64,000 nt of DNA from Spirochaetaceae bacterium (GCA_028820215.1 JAPPKD010000299.1:22513-86512); one strand, 5' to 3'; positions 1-8,907 are shown, counted from the stretch's first letter. Notes: a model not told the origin generated them from the letters alone. Numbers and translations are program-made.

Positions 1-1
1 C

Positions 2-754
2 TCATCGCGCGTGGGCGAGGGGCTTCCCCAGGCCGGGCGCGTGGGGCGGCTCCAGGATGCGGCGCTGCCGTTCGGTGACCGGCAGGTCCTCCGGGACCGG
101 GTAGCTGGACGCCCAGGATGCGCCGTGGTGGTGGTACTTGTAGAACAGCGTGCGCCGCTCGCCGGCGCCGGACCAGGGCAGCGCGCCGTGGGTCAGCGCC
201 TCCGTGAACAGCACCGCCGTGCCGGCCGGCCCGGTCACGGCCTGCACGAACGGCGGCCGGCGGGACAGGTCCTTCCAATCGTCAGGGAACGGGTAGTTGC
301 TCTTGTGGCTGCCGGGCACGCAGCCGAATCCGCCGTCGTCCGGCCCCACGTCGGCCAGATTGTAGGCGGCGACGAACAGCCCGCTGTACATGCGGCCGTT
401 GCGGAAGTCGTAGGACATGATCGGATTGTAGGGCGTGCCGCCGCCGTGCAGCGTCGCGCCGATCGGGCTGAGACCGCTGCGGATCACGTCCAGGTAGATG
501 TGGTCCAGGCGGAAGCCCTCGCCCAGGATCTCGCGCAGGCAGGGCTCGACCGTGGGGTTGTCGACGACGTCCAGGAACGGCTGCCCCCAGCGCAGCATGT
601 CACCGAAGCGATGGGTCGGATCGTCCGCGGCCATCTCAGCCGCGATGTGCTCGTCCAGAAGCTCGTTCATCGCCCGGATCTGGTCGGCATCGAGCGCGTC
701 CGGGATCGTCAGGTAGCCCTGCAGATCGAACAGGTAGCGATCGTGGTCCGTCAT
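2..754 (-). CDS. Phytanoyl-CoA dioxygenase (PhyH) family protein, HGG variant
   Basis: A complete 250-residue protein (ATG at 754, TGA at 4-2) of the PhyH-like cupin fold, normally a non-haem Fe(II)/2-oxoglutarate oxygenase. Visible landmarks are the N-terminal MTDHDRYLFDLQGYLTI typical of the family, the proximal histidine in ATLHGGGTP (about residue 103), the CVPGSHKSN turn (about 145), the distal histidine in TEALTHGALPW and the 2-oxoglutarate-binding arginine in ERRTLF. The usual iron motif HxD reads H-G-G here, so the carboxylate ligand is absent. A paralogue with the same start and layout lies at 58730-59572. The substrate cannot be deduced. Family membership is secure; catalytic activity is not, because of the missing aspartate. 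Confidence 0.85.
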   Translation of the reverse strand: MTDHDRYLFDLQGYLTIPDALDADQIRAMNELLDEHIAAEMAADDPTHRFGDMLRWGQPFLDVVDNPTVEPCLREILGEGFRLDHIYLDVIRSGLSPIGATLHGGGTPYNPIMSYDFRNGRMYSGLFVAAYNLADVGPDDGGFGCVPGSHKSNYPFPDDWKDLSRRPPFVQAVTGPAGTAVLFTEALTHGALPWSGAGERRTLFYKYHHHGASWASSYPVPEDLPVTERQRRILEPPHAPGLGKPLAHAR

Positions 755-824
755 GTGCGCTTCACCCCCGGTCCGTGTGCCGCCAGCCTACCAGCGCCGC
801 CGCATCTCCAGCCACCGGGGCCGT

Positions 825-864
825 CATGGTCGTCGTTGGAGCCGATGACCGTGGGCGTGCTCGG
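825..864 (-). pseudogene. Relic of a third Cof-type HAD hydrolase 3' end
   Basis: These 40 bases closely match 3027-3068 and, less well, 2129-2170, the C-terminal coding parts of the two intact HAD genes, with an identical run of 20 bases covering the codons for the I-G-S-N-D-D motif. The relic is on the same strand. Nothing else of the gene is visible, so it is a short remnant of an extra copy. It suggests that the block 912-2034 now sits inside a former array of HAD genes. Confidence 0.5.
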
Positions 865-911
865 GACCACCATGCCATCGCCTGTTCTGAACGAAACGGG
901 TACGCTTAGCG

Positions 912-1142
912 ATGGTGGCTTGGTCCGAGATTCAGAGAGAGGCGCTCAATCTTCCGGCACAGGAGCGCATCCAGCTCGTGGTCGAGCTTTGGGACAGTCT
1001 GGCGCCGGGAGAGATTCCGGTCCCCGATTGGCAGCGGGACCTGATTCGTGACCGCCTCGCGGAGTTGGAGAACGTCCTGCCGGAGGAGCGCTCTGTGCAT
1101 TGGGACGCGCTCCGCAAGCGAATCTTCTCCGACAAGACTTGA
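912..1142 (+). CDS. Addiction-module antitoxin component (TIGR02574-like), orphan
   Basis: A 76-residue protein with the signature of the small 'putative addiction module component' family: an N-terminal helix with NLPAQERIQLVVELWDSL, then a spacer with VPDWQRD and a C-terminal helix around DRLAELE. In this family the protein is the antitoxin of a RelE/ParE-type toxin normally encoded just downstream in the same direction. No such toxin, nor a recognisable remnant, is present in 1143-1305, so this is an orphan. The ATG at 912 directly follows GCG, and no clear Shine-Dalgarno sequence precedes it. Its job without a partner is unknown. Confidence 0.75.
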   Translation: MVAWSEIQREALNLPAQERIQLVVELWDSLAPGEIPVPDWQRDLIRDRLAELENVLPEERSVHWDALRKRIFSDKT

Positions 1143-1305
1143 TCCGGGCTCGCGCGTGGTGGGTCAGAGCGGTCCGGTTGGACATGTCCTGGTTTGCGGC
1201 GCGGCGTAGTCAGGCTCGTCGCTGCCATGTCCTCGGGCCTTGGGATTGGCGTCCGACGACGCGTGTGACGGGAACTGCTGTGTAGGATGCAGCTCCAGGA
1301 AACCG

Positions 1306-2034
1306 ATGATGTCCATCCACTCGTTAGTTTCTGACTCGCAAGCTCTCCTTGATCTCGAGCCCGAGGAGCTAGCAGGCGTGCTCATGGAGTACCTCAACTC
1401 TCTTCCGCCTTCACAGCAGGACAACCTTAGCCGGTACAACTTCAGTCTCGAACACACGGTTGGGGAGTTTCCGAGGGAGCATCAGGACGCTCTGATGCGG
1501 GCACTGATGGAGGCGTGGGTCTGGCTCGAGCGCGAGGGGCTTCTGGTACCCCAGCCTAAACAAGAGCGCGACTGGGTGTTCATTTATCGCCGCGGTCGAC
1601 AGTTGCGAACCCGAGATCAGGTCCATGCTTACCGTCGTGCGAACCGGCTCCCTCGTCACCAGCTTCATCCGCGAATCGCGCAGAAGGTGTCGGCGTCGTT
1701 TCTCAGGGGTGACTATGACACGGCCGTGTTTCAGGCATTCAAGGAGGTCGAAGTCCGGGTCAGGGAGGCGGCGGAGCATGAAGACGCCGACCTGGGAGTC
1801 AGCTTGATGCGGAAGGCGTTTGGGAAAGGCGGTCCTCTGACAGACGCGTCGGCGCCAAAAGGGGAACAGCAGGCGCTATCCGATCTCTTTGCCGGCGCGA
1901 TTGGGTCTTACAAGAACCCCCATAGCCATCGCAGCGTAACTATCGAGTCAGCCGAAGCTGCGGAAATGATCATCTTGGCCAGTCACCTTCTTGGCATCGT
2001 GGACAAGCGCGGATCCGACGGCACGGCGGGCTAA
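1306..2034 (+). CDS. TIGR02391 (Ymh-type) family protein
   Basis: A 242-residue protein starting at the ATG at 1306, which is preceded by AGGA a few bases upstream; an upstream TTG at 1240 in frame is less likely. The C-terminal ~120 residues carry the TIGR02391 features: HPRIAQKVSASFLRGDYDTAVFQAFK, then LGVSLMRKAFG, then a GEQQALSDLFAGAIGSYKNP segment with H-S-H and a final hydrophobic helix. The family is scattered on plasmids, phages and defence islands, and its biochemical function is not established. The gene is less GC-rich than its neighbours, which suggests horizontal acquisition. It follows the orphan antitoxin by 163 bases, a stretch with no recognisable content. Confidence 0.8.
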   Translation: MMSIHSLVSDSQALLDLEPEELAGVLMEYLNSLPPSQQDNLSRYNFSLEHTVGEFPREHQDALMRALMEAWVWLEREGLLVPQPKQERDWVFIYRRGRQLRTRDQVHAYRRANRLPRHQLHPRIAQKVSASFLRGDYDTAVFQAFKEVEVRVREAAEHEDADLGVSLMRKAFGKGGPLTDASAPKGEQQALSDLFAGAIGSYKNPHSHRSVTIESAEAAEMIILASHLLGIVDKRGSDGTAG

Positions 2035-2084
2035 GATCGTGCTTCGATGGGTCCGGGATGTGTAGCGGCTGACGCGGTTCGCTT

Positions 2085-2960
2085 TCATCGGTCAGTGTGC
2101 CACCGCTGTTCGAGCCAGCGCGCCACGGCATCGTCATCGTTGGAGCCGATTGTGGCGGTGGCGTGCTCGGCGAGTTCCGGAGTCGCGCCGGCAACCGCGT
2201 AGGCTTCGTCGGCGATGCGAAACATGCCGACGTCGTTGACCTGGTCGCCGAACACCACGACGCGGCAGCTCGCGATGTTCAACAGCCGTTTCAGGCTGGC
2301 CACGCCTTGATCCTTGGTGGCGCGGGAGTCGTGGATGGTGAGCATATGCCATCCATCGTCGAGCCCTTCGTTGTACGGCTCGTAGCGGTGGGTCTGGACC
2401 GAGGCGCCGTGGCGTGCTCGAACGGCGCGCTCCACGTCCAGCATCCTTGGGGGCGTATCGATCAGGGTGAGGCACACCACTTGGTCGGCGAGCCCGTCGC
2501 GCATGTTCCCGAGCTTCCGCAGGCGCGGATCCCGGATCCGTTGCCGATTCTCCAGGAACCGCCGCATGCCATCGTTGTGCAGGACGTTCTCGTCGTAGTA
2601 CACGCGATCAGAGGCACCGTCGACGGTCATCAGAAACGGGTTGCAACCATGCTCTTCCAGAAGAGACCACAGGTCACGCGCAACCGACGGTTCGATCGCG
2701 TGGATCGCCAAGTGGCGCCTTGAGACGAGCTCCGACACGCATGCCCCGTTCTGGTTGATGACCGGCAGCCGTAGCGGCAGGTCGCCGATCGCGGCGCGGA
2801 TCAGGTTGCAGCCGCGAGCGCTCGCTACGGTGAAGAGCATGCCCTCGCGGATCAGGCGAGTGAGCGTCCGCCGGCTGTAGGCCGAGAGCGATCCGTCGCT
2901 GCGGAGCAACGTCCCGTCCAGATCGGACACATACAGCGCTTGCGGAGGGTCGGCGCTCAT
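2085..2960 (-). CDS. Cof-type HAD-IIB family hydrolase (copy 1)
   Basis: A 291-residue haloacid-dehalogenase-superfamily phosphatase of the Cof (IIB cap) type. Motif I is VSDLDGTLL near residue 12, motif II is TVASAR, motif III lysine is in ATKDQG, and motif IV is VVFGDQVND. Such enzymes dephosphorylate sugar phosphates, nucleotides or flavin mononucleotide in the cytosol; the substrate here is unknown. The start at 2960 was chosen because it gives MSADPPQALYVSDLDG, matching the start of the neighbouring copy (MSADLRQTLYVSDLDG); an upstream in-frame start at 3029 would add an unrelated extension. It is a tandem duplicate of the gene at 2983-3846. Confidence 0.9.
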   Translation of the reverse strand: MSADPPQALYVSDLDGTLLRSDGSLSAYSRRTLTRLIREGMLFTVASARGCNLIRAAIGDLPLRLPVINQNGACVSELVSRRHLAIHAIEPSVARDLWSLLEEHGCNPFLMTVDGASDRVYYDENVLHNDGMRRFLENRQRIRDPRLRKLGNMRDGLADQVVCLTLIDTPPRMLDVERAVRARHGASVQTHRYEPYNEGLDDGWHMLTIHDSRATKDQGVASLKRLLNIASCRVVVFGDQVNDVGMFRIADEAYAVAGATPELAEHATATIGSNDDDAVARWLEQRWHTDR

Positions 2961-2982
2961 CTGGAGATCTGCTCCCCGCTGT

Positions 2983-3846
2983 TCATTTGCGCGCTTCCCA
3001 CTTATGCGTGAGCCAGCGTGCGACAGCATCGTCGTCGTTGGAGCCGATGAACGCGGTGGCGTGCTCGGCGAGCTCGGGAGCGGCGCCGGCCACCGCGTAC
3101 GCTTCGTTGGCCATACGGAACATGGGGATGTCGTTGAGTTGGTCGCCGAACACCACCAGGCAACCGTGCGCGAGGTCCACCAATCGTTTGAGAGCCGCCG
3201 CGCCCTGATCCTTGGTGGCGCGGGCGTCCAGAACCATCAAGTGGTACCAGACGCCGTCGTAGTGGTCGTGGGTGTGGACCTGCACGGCATCGCCGTGGCG
3301 CCGCCGGATCTCTCGCTCCAGGTCCTGAATCCGGGGCAGCGAGTCGATGAGGATGAAGAGCACCACCTGGTCATCGAGGCCCTGACGAAGCTCAGGGAGG
3401 CGATGCAGCCGGGGATCCTGGCGAGTCTCCCGCTTCCCATGAAAGCGGCGCATGCCGTCGTTACGGAGGCTGTCCGCGGTGTAGTAGAAGCGGTCGGCAC
3501 GGCCGTCGTAGGTGAAGAGGAACGGGCTGGACCCTCGTCCGTCGAACAGTGCCCACAAGTCGTGCGCGATGCCGGACGGCAGCGCGTGGACGGCGAGGTG
3601 CCGGCCGGTCGTCAGGTCGGAGACGTACGCGCCGTTCGTGGCGATAACGGGCAACCGCAGCCTTAGATCCTGAAGTGCATACCGGATTTCACCGCACCCG
3701 CGGGCGCTCGCCACCGTGAAGGGCATGCCCTCGCCGATGAGGCGGTTCAGCGTCCGGGCGGAGTACGCCGACAGCGATCCGTCGCTGCGGAGCAGCGTGC
3801 CGTCCAGGTCGGAGACGTACAGGGTCTGCCGGAGGTCCGCGCTCAT
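2983..3846 (-). CDS. Cof-type HAD-IIB family hydrolase (copy 2)
   Basis: A 287-residue paralogue of the preceding hydrolase, with motif I VSDLDGTLL, motif III ATKDQGAAAL and motif IV VVFGDQLNDIPMF all intact. The two copies align over their full length, differing mostly in the cap region that sets substrate choice, so they may act on different phosphorylated metabolites. Its ATG overlaps the stop codon of the upstream ABC transporter gene (ATGA), indicating translational coupling; the whole block from about 8.9 kb down to 2.1 kb probably forms one leftward operon. The substrate is not predictable from sequence. Confidence 0.9.
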   Translation of the reverse strand: MSADLRQTLYVSDLDGTLLRSDGSLSAYSARTLNRLIGEGMPFTVASARGCGEIRYALQDLRLRLPVIATNGAYVSDLTTGRHLAVHALPSGIAHDLWALFDGRGSSPFLFTYDGRADRFYYTADSLRNDGMRRFHGKRETRQDPRLHRLPELRQGLDDQVVLFILIDSLPRIQDLEREIRRRHGDAVQVHTHDHYDGVWYHLMVLDARATKDQGAAALKRLVDLAHGCLVVFGDQLNDIPMFRMANEAYAVAGAAPELAEHATAFIGSNDDDAVARWLTHKWEARK

Positions 3847-6065
3847 CCGGTCAGGGTCTGCGAGCGATTCATGCGGCGCTGCGACTGCACCAGGCCGTGG
3901 TAGATGCCCCCGGCGGCCATCAGCTCGGCGTGGGTGCCGACCTCGGCGAGCCGGCCCTTGTCCAGCACCACCAGGCGGTCGGCGTTGCGCAGGGTGGCCA
4001 GCCGGTGGGCGATCGCGAAGGTGGTGCGCCCGCGCATCAGGGCGAACAGGCCCTCCTGGATCATCTCTTCGGTTTCGCTGTCGACGGCCGCGGTCGCCTC
4101 GTCCAGGATCAGGATGCGGGGGTCGTGCAGGATGGCGCGCGCGATCGCGACCCGCTGGCGCTCGCCGCCGGAGAGCCGCTGCCCGCGCTCGCCCACCAGG
4201 GTGTCGTAGCCGTCGGCGAAGGCGCAGATGAAGTCGTGGGCGCCGGCGACCCTGGCGGCGTCGATGACCTGCCGCCGGGTCGCGTCCGGCTTGGCGTAGA
4301 CGATGTTCTCGGCGATGGTGCCGGCGAACAGGAAGGTCTCCTGCAGGACCACGCCGATCTGGCGGTGCAGGTCGCGCTGCTCGATGTCGCGCAGGTCGAC
4401 GGCGTCGATCGTGATCCGTCCCTCGTCGGGGTCGTAGAGCCGCATCAGCAGGTTGATGAGGGTGGTCTTGCCGGCGCCGGAGTGGCCGACGATGCCGATC
4501 ATCTCACCCGGTTCCACCTGCAGGCAGATGTCCTCCAGCACCGGCTCGTGGCTCTGGTAGCCGAACACCACCCCCTCGAACCGGACCGTTCCGTCGATCG
4601 ACAGGCGCCTGGAGCTGGCCGAATCGGCGACCTCTTGCGGCTCGTCGATGATCTCGAACACGCGCTCGGCGGCGCTCATCGACTCGGCGAATTGCCGGGG
4701 GAGGCCGGCGATCATGGCCAGCGGCCCGTAGATGATCATCGCGTACTGGACGAACTGCACCAGCTCGCCCACCTTCATCTCCGCTCCCAGGACCAGGTAG
4801 CCGCCGGCCAGGAAGACCAGGAACTCCCCGAAGCGCATGACGAAGGTCCAGGTCGGCATCAGGACGGCCCAGGTCCGCTCGTTGCGCAGCATGACGTCGC
4901 GCAGCTCGGCGGAGCGCTGCCGGAAGCGGCCGACCTCCGACCGCTCGCGGCCGAACGCCTTGACCACGCGGATGCCGGCCAGGATGTCCTGCAGCAGCGT
5001 GTCGACCTTGTCGAGCATCCGGTGCTCACGGCGGAACAGCGTCCGCACGTGCTTCCACACGATGTGCGTCAGCAGCACCACCACCGGTACCGGGACCAGC
5101 AGCAGCACCGCCAGGCGCCACTCGCGCAGGAACAGGATCACGGCCACGCCGATCAGCGTGAGCACCTGAGCGAGGCTGTCGGTGAGCCAGAAGTTGATGA
5201 ACGTCTGGACCTTGCGGGTGTCCCTGCTGACCCGGTTGAGGATGTCGCCGGCGTCGCGCGTGCTCAGGTAGGCCAGCGACAGCTTCTGCACGTGCGTGAA
5301 CACCATCCGGCGCAAATCGCCGGACAGGCCGGTGGCGACCCGCGCGGTCGTCCGGCGGCTGAAGGCGGCCAGCAACGCGTGGCCACCGTAGGCCAGGCCC
5401 AGCGCACCGATCAGCGCCAGCACGGCGCCCAGCTCGGCTCGGCGTGGCGTCAGGTAGTCGTCGATGAGGATACGGGTGAGCTCCGGCGGCAGGAGCGCCA
5501 GCAGCGTGTGGCCGGTGAACAGCGCCATCGCCGCCACGACCCAGCGGAGCTGGCGCCGCGCGACCTCCCACAGCCGGCGCACCATGGCCGCCCTGTTCGT
5601 GCACACCCGGCAGACCCGGGTGCCCCTTTCGCGGCGCCGGCCGCAGGTGGGGCAGATCCCTTCGTCCGGCGCGTCGCGGTAGCGGGGCTCCCTTCCCTCA
5701 ATCAACTGGTTGAGAGCGCGCGCGACGGTCGCGTAGCGCGGCGCGTGGCGCATCGAGTAGCGGGCCAGCGTGCGCGCGCCGTTGCCGTCGTGCCCGCCGG
5801 ACGCCGCCGGCTCGGCGATCAGGCGGCCGCAGCCGACCATGGTGTCGGCCTGGAATCGCTCCACGTCGGCGAACGCGACCGTCCGCCAGCCGGAAACGCC
5901 TGCCGGCCGCACCGCGACCCGCGTGGCGCCGACCACCGTCCAGCCTTCGCCGTACCGGGAGTCCGCGGTCAGGTCGGCCGGCACCGCGTAACGGACCTCC
6001 TCGCCCGCCAGAACCCCGGCCACCTCGCCGGCGACGTCGGCCGGCAGGTCGAAGCGCAGCCTCAC
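3843..6065 (-). CDS. ABC exporter half-subunit with N-terminal zinc ribbon
   Basis: A 740-residue type IV (exporter) ABC half-transporter: N-terminal soluble domain (1-140), a zinc ribbon with two CxxC pairs (CPTCGRRR...CRVC, about 140-160), a six-helix membrane domain (about 175-460) and a C-terminal ATPase. The ATPase has Walker A GHSGAGKTTLI, Q-loop VLQETFLF, signature LSGGERQRVAIARA, Walker B ILILDEATAAVD and H-loop IAHRLATL, so it is catalytically complete. It starts with GTG at 6065, overlapping the stop of the DUF1854 gene (GTGA). With the related half-transporter at 6619-8880 it probably forms a heterodimer. The extra N-terminal domain plus zinc ribbon, shared by both subunits, is unusual for exporters. 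The substrate is unknown. Confidence 0.9.
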   Translation of the reverse strand: MRLRFDLPADVAGEVAGVLAGEEVRYAVPADLTADSRYGEGWTVVGATRVAVRPAGVSGWRTVAFADVERFQADTMVGCGRLIAEPAASGGHDGNGARTLARYSMRHAPRYATVARALNQLIEGREPRYRDAPDEGICPTCGRRRERGTRVCRVCTNRAAMVRRLWEVARRQLRWVVAAMALFTGHTLLALLPPELTRILIDDYLTPRRAELGAVLALIGALGLAYGGHALLAAFSRRTTARVATGLSGDLRRMVFTHVQKLSLAYLSTRDAGDILNRVSRDTRKVQTFINFWLTDSLAQVLTLIGVAVILFLREWRLAVLLLVPVPVVVLLTHIVWKHVRTLFRREHRMLDKVDTLLQDILAGIRVVKAFGRERSEVGRFRQRSAELRDVMLRNERTWAVLMPTWTFVMRFGEFLVFLAGGYLVLGAEMKVGELVQFVQYAMIIYGPLAMIAGLPRQFAESMSAAERVFEIIDEPQEVADSASSRRLSIDGTVRFEGVVFGYQSHEPVLEDICLQVEPGEMIGIVGHSGAGKTTLINLLMRLYDPDEGRITIDAVDLRDIEQRDLHRQIGVVLQETFLFAGTIAENIVYAKPDATRRQVIDAARVAGAHDFICAFADGYDTLVGERGQRLSGGERQRVAIARAILHDPRILILDEATAAVDSETEEMIQEGLFALMRGRTTFAIAHRLATLRNADRLVVLDKGRLAEVGTHAELMAAGGIYHGLVQSQRRMNRSQTLTG

Positions 6066-6622
6066 AGGAGCCCTTCCAGCGTGCGCAGGACCGAGCGGTC
6101 CAGGCGGGTGTAGTCGGCCACCTCGAAGCGGTTGCCGTCGACGTCGACGATCACCAGCCGCTTCTCGCCCACCATCGTGACGTTGTTCTTGCCGCTCTGC
6201 ACCGTGAAGCGGCGCCGGCCGGCGCCGGTGTCCACGGTCCAGTAGGAGTAGCCGAACTCCTCCCTGAGCGACTCGACCCGTTCGATCAGCGGCGTGAAGT
6301 AGCGGCGGTCGAGCTCGTCGCGGAGGAGCGCAGCCTGCGCGGGCGCCAGGTCCTCGAGCGACTCGACGATGCCGATCTCGTCTCCTTCGCGGTCGCGCAG
6401 CGAGATGTACTGGTCGGCCGCGCTCAGGGGAAAGCTGCGGAAGGCGTTGATCCGCTCGTAGCGCTCGGGCTCATCCCCGCGCACGGTCAACGTGACGAAG
6501 CCGCCGGAGGTGCGATCGAGCTCCAGCTCGGCGGGTTTCAGCAGTCGGGTACGGTGGGACCGGCGGCGTTTCCCGGCGGCTGCCTCCGTCCTGTCGTCGC
6601 CCTCGCGCAGGTCGTCGTTCAT
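6062..6622 (-). CDS. DUF1854 family protein
   Basis: A 186-residue soluble protein with a basic N-terminus (about 1-35, with a KRRRSHRTR run) and a compact domain showing FPLSAADQYISLRD, GDEIGIVESLEDL, the RRYFTPLI segment and a repeated beta-strand region ending in ADYTRLD. These are features of DUF1854, a family annotated elsewhere as 'cyanophycin metabolism-associated' and encoded beside paired ABC transporters. Its start (ATG at 6622) and stop both overlap the neighbouring ABC genes by four bases, so it is translated in step with them and is probably a partner of the heterodimeric exporter. No cyanophycin synthetase or cyanophycinase is visible in this window. Confidence 0.8.
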   Translation of the reverse strand: MNDDLREGDDRTEAAAGKRRRSHRTRLLKPAELELDRTSGGFVTLTVRGDEPERYERINAFRSFPLSAADQYISLRDREGDEIGIVESLEDLAPAQAALLRDELDRRYFTPLIERVESLREEFGYSYWTVDTGAGRRRFTVQSGKNNVTMVGEKRLVIVDVDGNRFEVADYTRLDRSVLRTLEGLL

Positions 6623-8880
6623 CGCTGCGCCCCTATGGCGATGACCTCGAGCGCATCGCGCTGCTTGCGTACCAGCGTGGCGTAGATCCCGCCCGCGGCT
6701 TCCAGCTCGTCGTGGGTGCCTTGCTCGACCAGCCGTCCCTTTTCCAGGACCGCCAGGCGGTGCGCCATGCGCAGGGTGGACAGCCGGTGAGCGATGGCGA
6801 TCGTCGTGCGGCCCCGGATCAGCCGTTCCAGGGCGAGCTGGATCATCTCCTCGGTCTCGGAATCGACCGAGGAAGTGGCTTCGTCCAGGATCAGGATGCG
6901 CGGGTCGATCAGCACGGCGCGGGCGATCGACAGCCGTTGCCGCTCCCCGCCCGACAGGCCGTGGCCGCGGGGCCCGACCCGGGTGTCGTAGCCGTCGGGG
7001 AGCCGGGCGATGAAGTCGTGGGCGAACGCGGCCTTGGCGGCGGCGACGATCTGGGCATGGGTGGCGTCCGGACGGCCGTAGGCGAGGTTCTCGGAGACCG
7101 TGCCGTCGAACAGGTAGGGATCCTGCAGGATGATGCCTACCTGGCGGCGCAGGTCGGCGATGCGCAGGTCGCGCACGTCGGTGCCGTCGATCAGCACGCG
7201 GCCCGATTCGGTGTCGTACAGCCGGGTGATCAGGTTGATCAGCGTCGACTTGCCGGCGCCGGTGTGGCCGACCAGGCCGAGCACCTCGCCGGCGTCGACG
7301 GCCAGATCGATATCGTGAAGCACCGGCTTGTTGGGCTCGTACGCGAAGGTGACGCCGCGCAACTCGACCGCACCGCGCAGGTGCGGCAGCGCCACCGGGT
7401 CGCTGCGCTCGGCGACTTCCGGCACCGCGTCGACCACCTCGAAGATGCGGTGCGCGGAATTCATGGCCATCGACCAGAACTCGACCACCATCGTCATGAA
7501 GCGCATCGGCTCGTACAGCAGGGCCGAGTAGGTGGCGAACGTGATCAGTACCCCAAGCGTGAGGGATCCGCCGATTACCTGCCAGCCGCCTGCTGCCCAG
7601 ACGATCAAGCCGCCGATCTGGGTCAGGAATGCGACGGACGGAAACAGGGTGGCGAGTGTCCGCTGCGTACGCAGCTCGGCGCCGCGCACCTCGTCGTTGG
7701 CCGGCGCGAACCGTTCGATCTCCTGCTGCTCCTGGCCGAACGCCTTGACCACGCGCACGCCTGAGAGCGAGTCGTCGACCACGCCGTTCAGGATCGCGAG
7801 CGAGCGGTGCTGGCGGCCGAACAGGCGCCACAGCTTCGGGAACAGGCGCTTGACGATGAGGACGACGGCGGGCGCCGGCAGCAGCAAGAGCAGCGCCAGC
7901 CCCGGCTGCAGCGCGACCATGACGGCGACGATCGCCACGATCTGGACCAGGTTGACCACGAAGAAGGGCAGGCCGTCGATGAAGAACATGCTCAGGTTCA
8001 TCGAGTCGTGATTGACCCTGACCATCAGGCCGCCGGTCTGCTTGCGCGCGAAGAAGCCGAGCGACAGGCGCTGCAGGGCCGTGAAGATCTGCGACTTGAG
8101 GTCGTAGACCATGTGCACGGACACCCGCGCGTTGAGCCGCTGGTAGAGCATCTGGGCGCCGACGCCGGCGGCGTGCACGGCGACGATCAGGAGCACCACT
8201 TCGAGCACGTGCCCGTGGAAGCGCCCGGCCGGGGCGAGCACGTCGTCGAACAGCACGCGGCCCGAGAGCAGCGGCGTGACGGTCTTCAGCGCCGTGGCGG
8301 CGATCATGAAGACGGCGACGAGTGCCGCCAGGCGCCGATACGGGCGCAGGTAGCCGAGCACGCGAACGAACAGGCCGCGCTTGTCGATGCAACGCGGGCA
8401 GACGGCGCGTTCCTGATCGGGATAGCGCAGGCCGCAGGTGGGGCAGGTCTGCTCGCGCAGCACCTCGACCGCCGGGGCTTCGTCGCCCTTCTGCAGGGCC
8501 GCCACGGCGCCGGCGAAGGCGCCGAACTGGCGAGCCCGGCTGTTGCTGAAGCGGAGCAGCAGCCGTTCGGACGCGTCCGGAGGAGGGCTGGCTCCGTCCG
8601 CATCGTCCCCATCCCCTGCATCCGGTTCGCGGCGGCCGGCGGTGAGCAATCCTCCCGAGACCAGGCTCTCCACCTGCACGGGGCCGATGCGGTCGAGCGC
8701 GAAGCTGTCGATGCCGCCGGCGGTGACGATGTGCAGGGAGTCGGGCGTGGCGACGGCCCAGTCCTCGCCGTAGCGGCCGTCCAGGCACAGGTCGGAGCTG
8801 ACCGCGTGAAGGACCTCCCGGCCGGCAACGCCGGCGGCGGACAACCGCTCCGTGATCGACTCGGGAATCTCGGTTTTCAT
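6619..8880 (-). CDS. ABC exporter half-subunit, first gene of transporter pair
   Basis: A 753-residue exporter-type ABC protein: N-terminal domain (1-155) with DGRYGEDWAVATPDSLHIV, resembling bacterial PH-like folds; zinc ribbon CPTCGLRYPDQERAVCPRC (about 158-176); six transmembrane helices (about 185-480); and an ATPase with Walker A GHTGAGKSTLI, Q-loop ILQDPYLF, signature LSGGERQRLSIARA, Walker B ILILDEATSSVD and H-loop IAHRLSTL. The start at ATG 8880 is preferred to a TTG three codons upstream. The same unusual N-terminal architecture occurs in the partner at 3843-6065, supporting a heterodimer. It opens the DUF1854 operon. Confidence 0.9.
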   Translation of the reverse strand: MKTEIPESITERLSAAGVAGREVLHAVSSDLCLDGRYGEDWAVATPDSLHIVTAGGIDSFALDRIGPVQVESLVSGGLLTAGRREPDAGDGDDADGASPPPDASERLLLRFSNSRARQFGAFAGAVAALQKGDEAPAVEVLREQTCPTCGLRYPDQERAVCPRCIDKRGLFVRVLGYLRPYRRLAALVAVFMIAATALKTVTPLLSGRVLFDDVLAPAGRFHGHVLEVVLLIVAVHAAGVGAQMLYQRLNARVSVHMVYDLKSQIFTALQRLSLGFFARKQTGGLMVRVNHDSMNLSMFFIDGLPFFVVNLVQIVAIVAVMVALQPGLALLLLLPAPAVVLIVKRLFPKLWRLFGRQHRSLAILNGVVDDSLSGVRVVKAFGQEQQEIERFAPANDEVRGAELRTQRTLATLFPSVAFLTQIGGLIVWAAGGWQVIGGSLTLGVLITFATYSALLYEPMRFMTMVVEFWSMAMNSAHRIFEVVDAVPEVAERSDPVALPHLRGAVELRGVTFAYEPNKPVLHDIDLAVDAGEVLGLVGHTGAGKSTLINLITRLYDTESGRVLIDGTDVRDLRIADLRRQVGIILQDPYLFDGTVSENLAYGRPDATHAQIVAAAKAAFAHDFIARLPDGYDTRVGPRGHGLSGGERQRLSIARAVLIDPRILILDEATSSVDSETEEMIQLALERLIRGRTTIAIAHRLSTLRMAHRLAVLEKGRLVEQGTHDELEAAGGIYATLVRKQRDALEVIAIGAQR

Positions 8881-8907
8881 GGGGCGCAAACCCCCATCAT
8901 ACGATAT

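Noticed and set aside
1143..1305. Possible RelE/ParE toxin remnant after the orphan antitoxin
   Set aside because: All three frames were read; none shows the family's helix or basic strand pattern, so no relic is claimed.
3897..6113. 738-residue open frame opposite the ABC transporter gene
   Set aside because: Long antisense frames are expected in GC-rich DNA; its composition (runs of Gln, His, Val, Asp) is that of a complement of the ABC coding frame and no motif is recognisable. The same holds for 7807-10128, 23149-25221, 28571-30403, 30307-31977 and 43975-46443.
6622..8788. Extension of the DUF1854 frame back through the upstream ABC gene
   Set aside because: The extra residues are a frame-shifted arginine-rich reading of the ABC transporter; the ATG at 6622 overlapping the ABC stop is a natural start.
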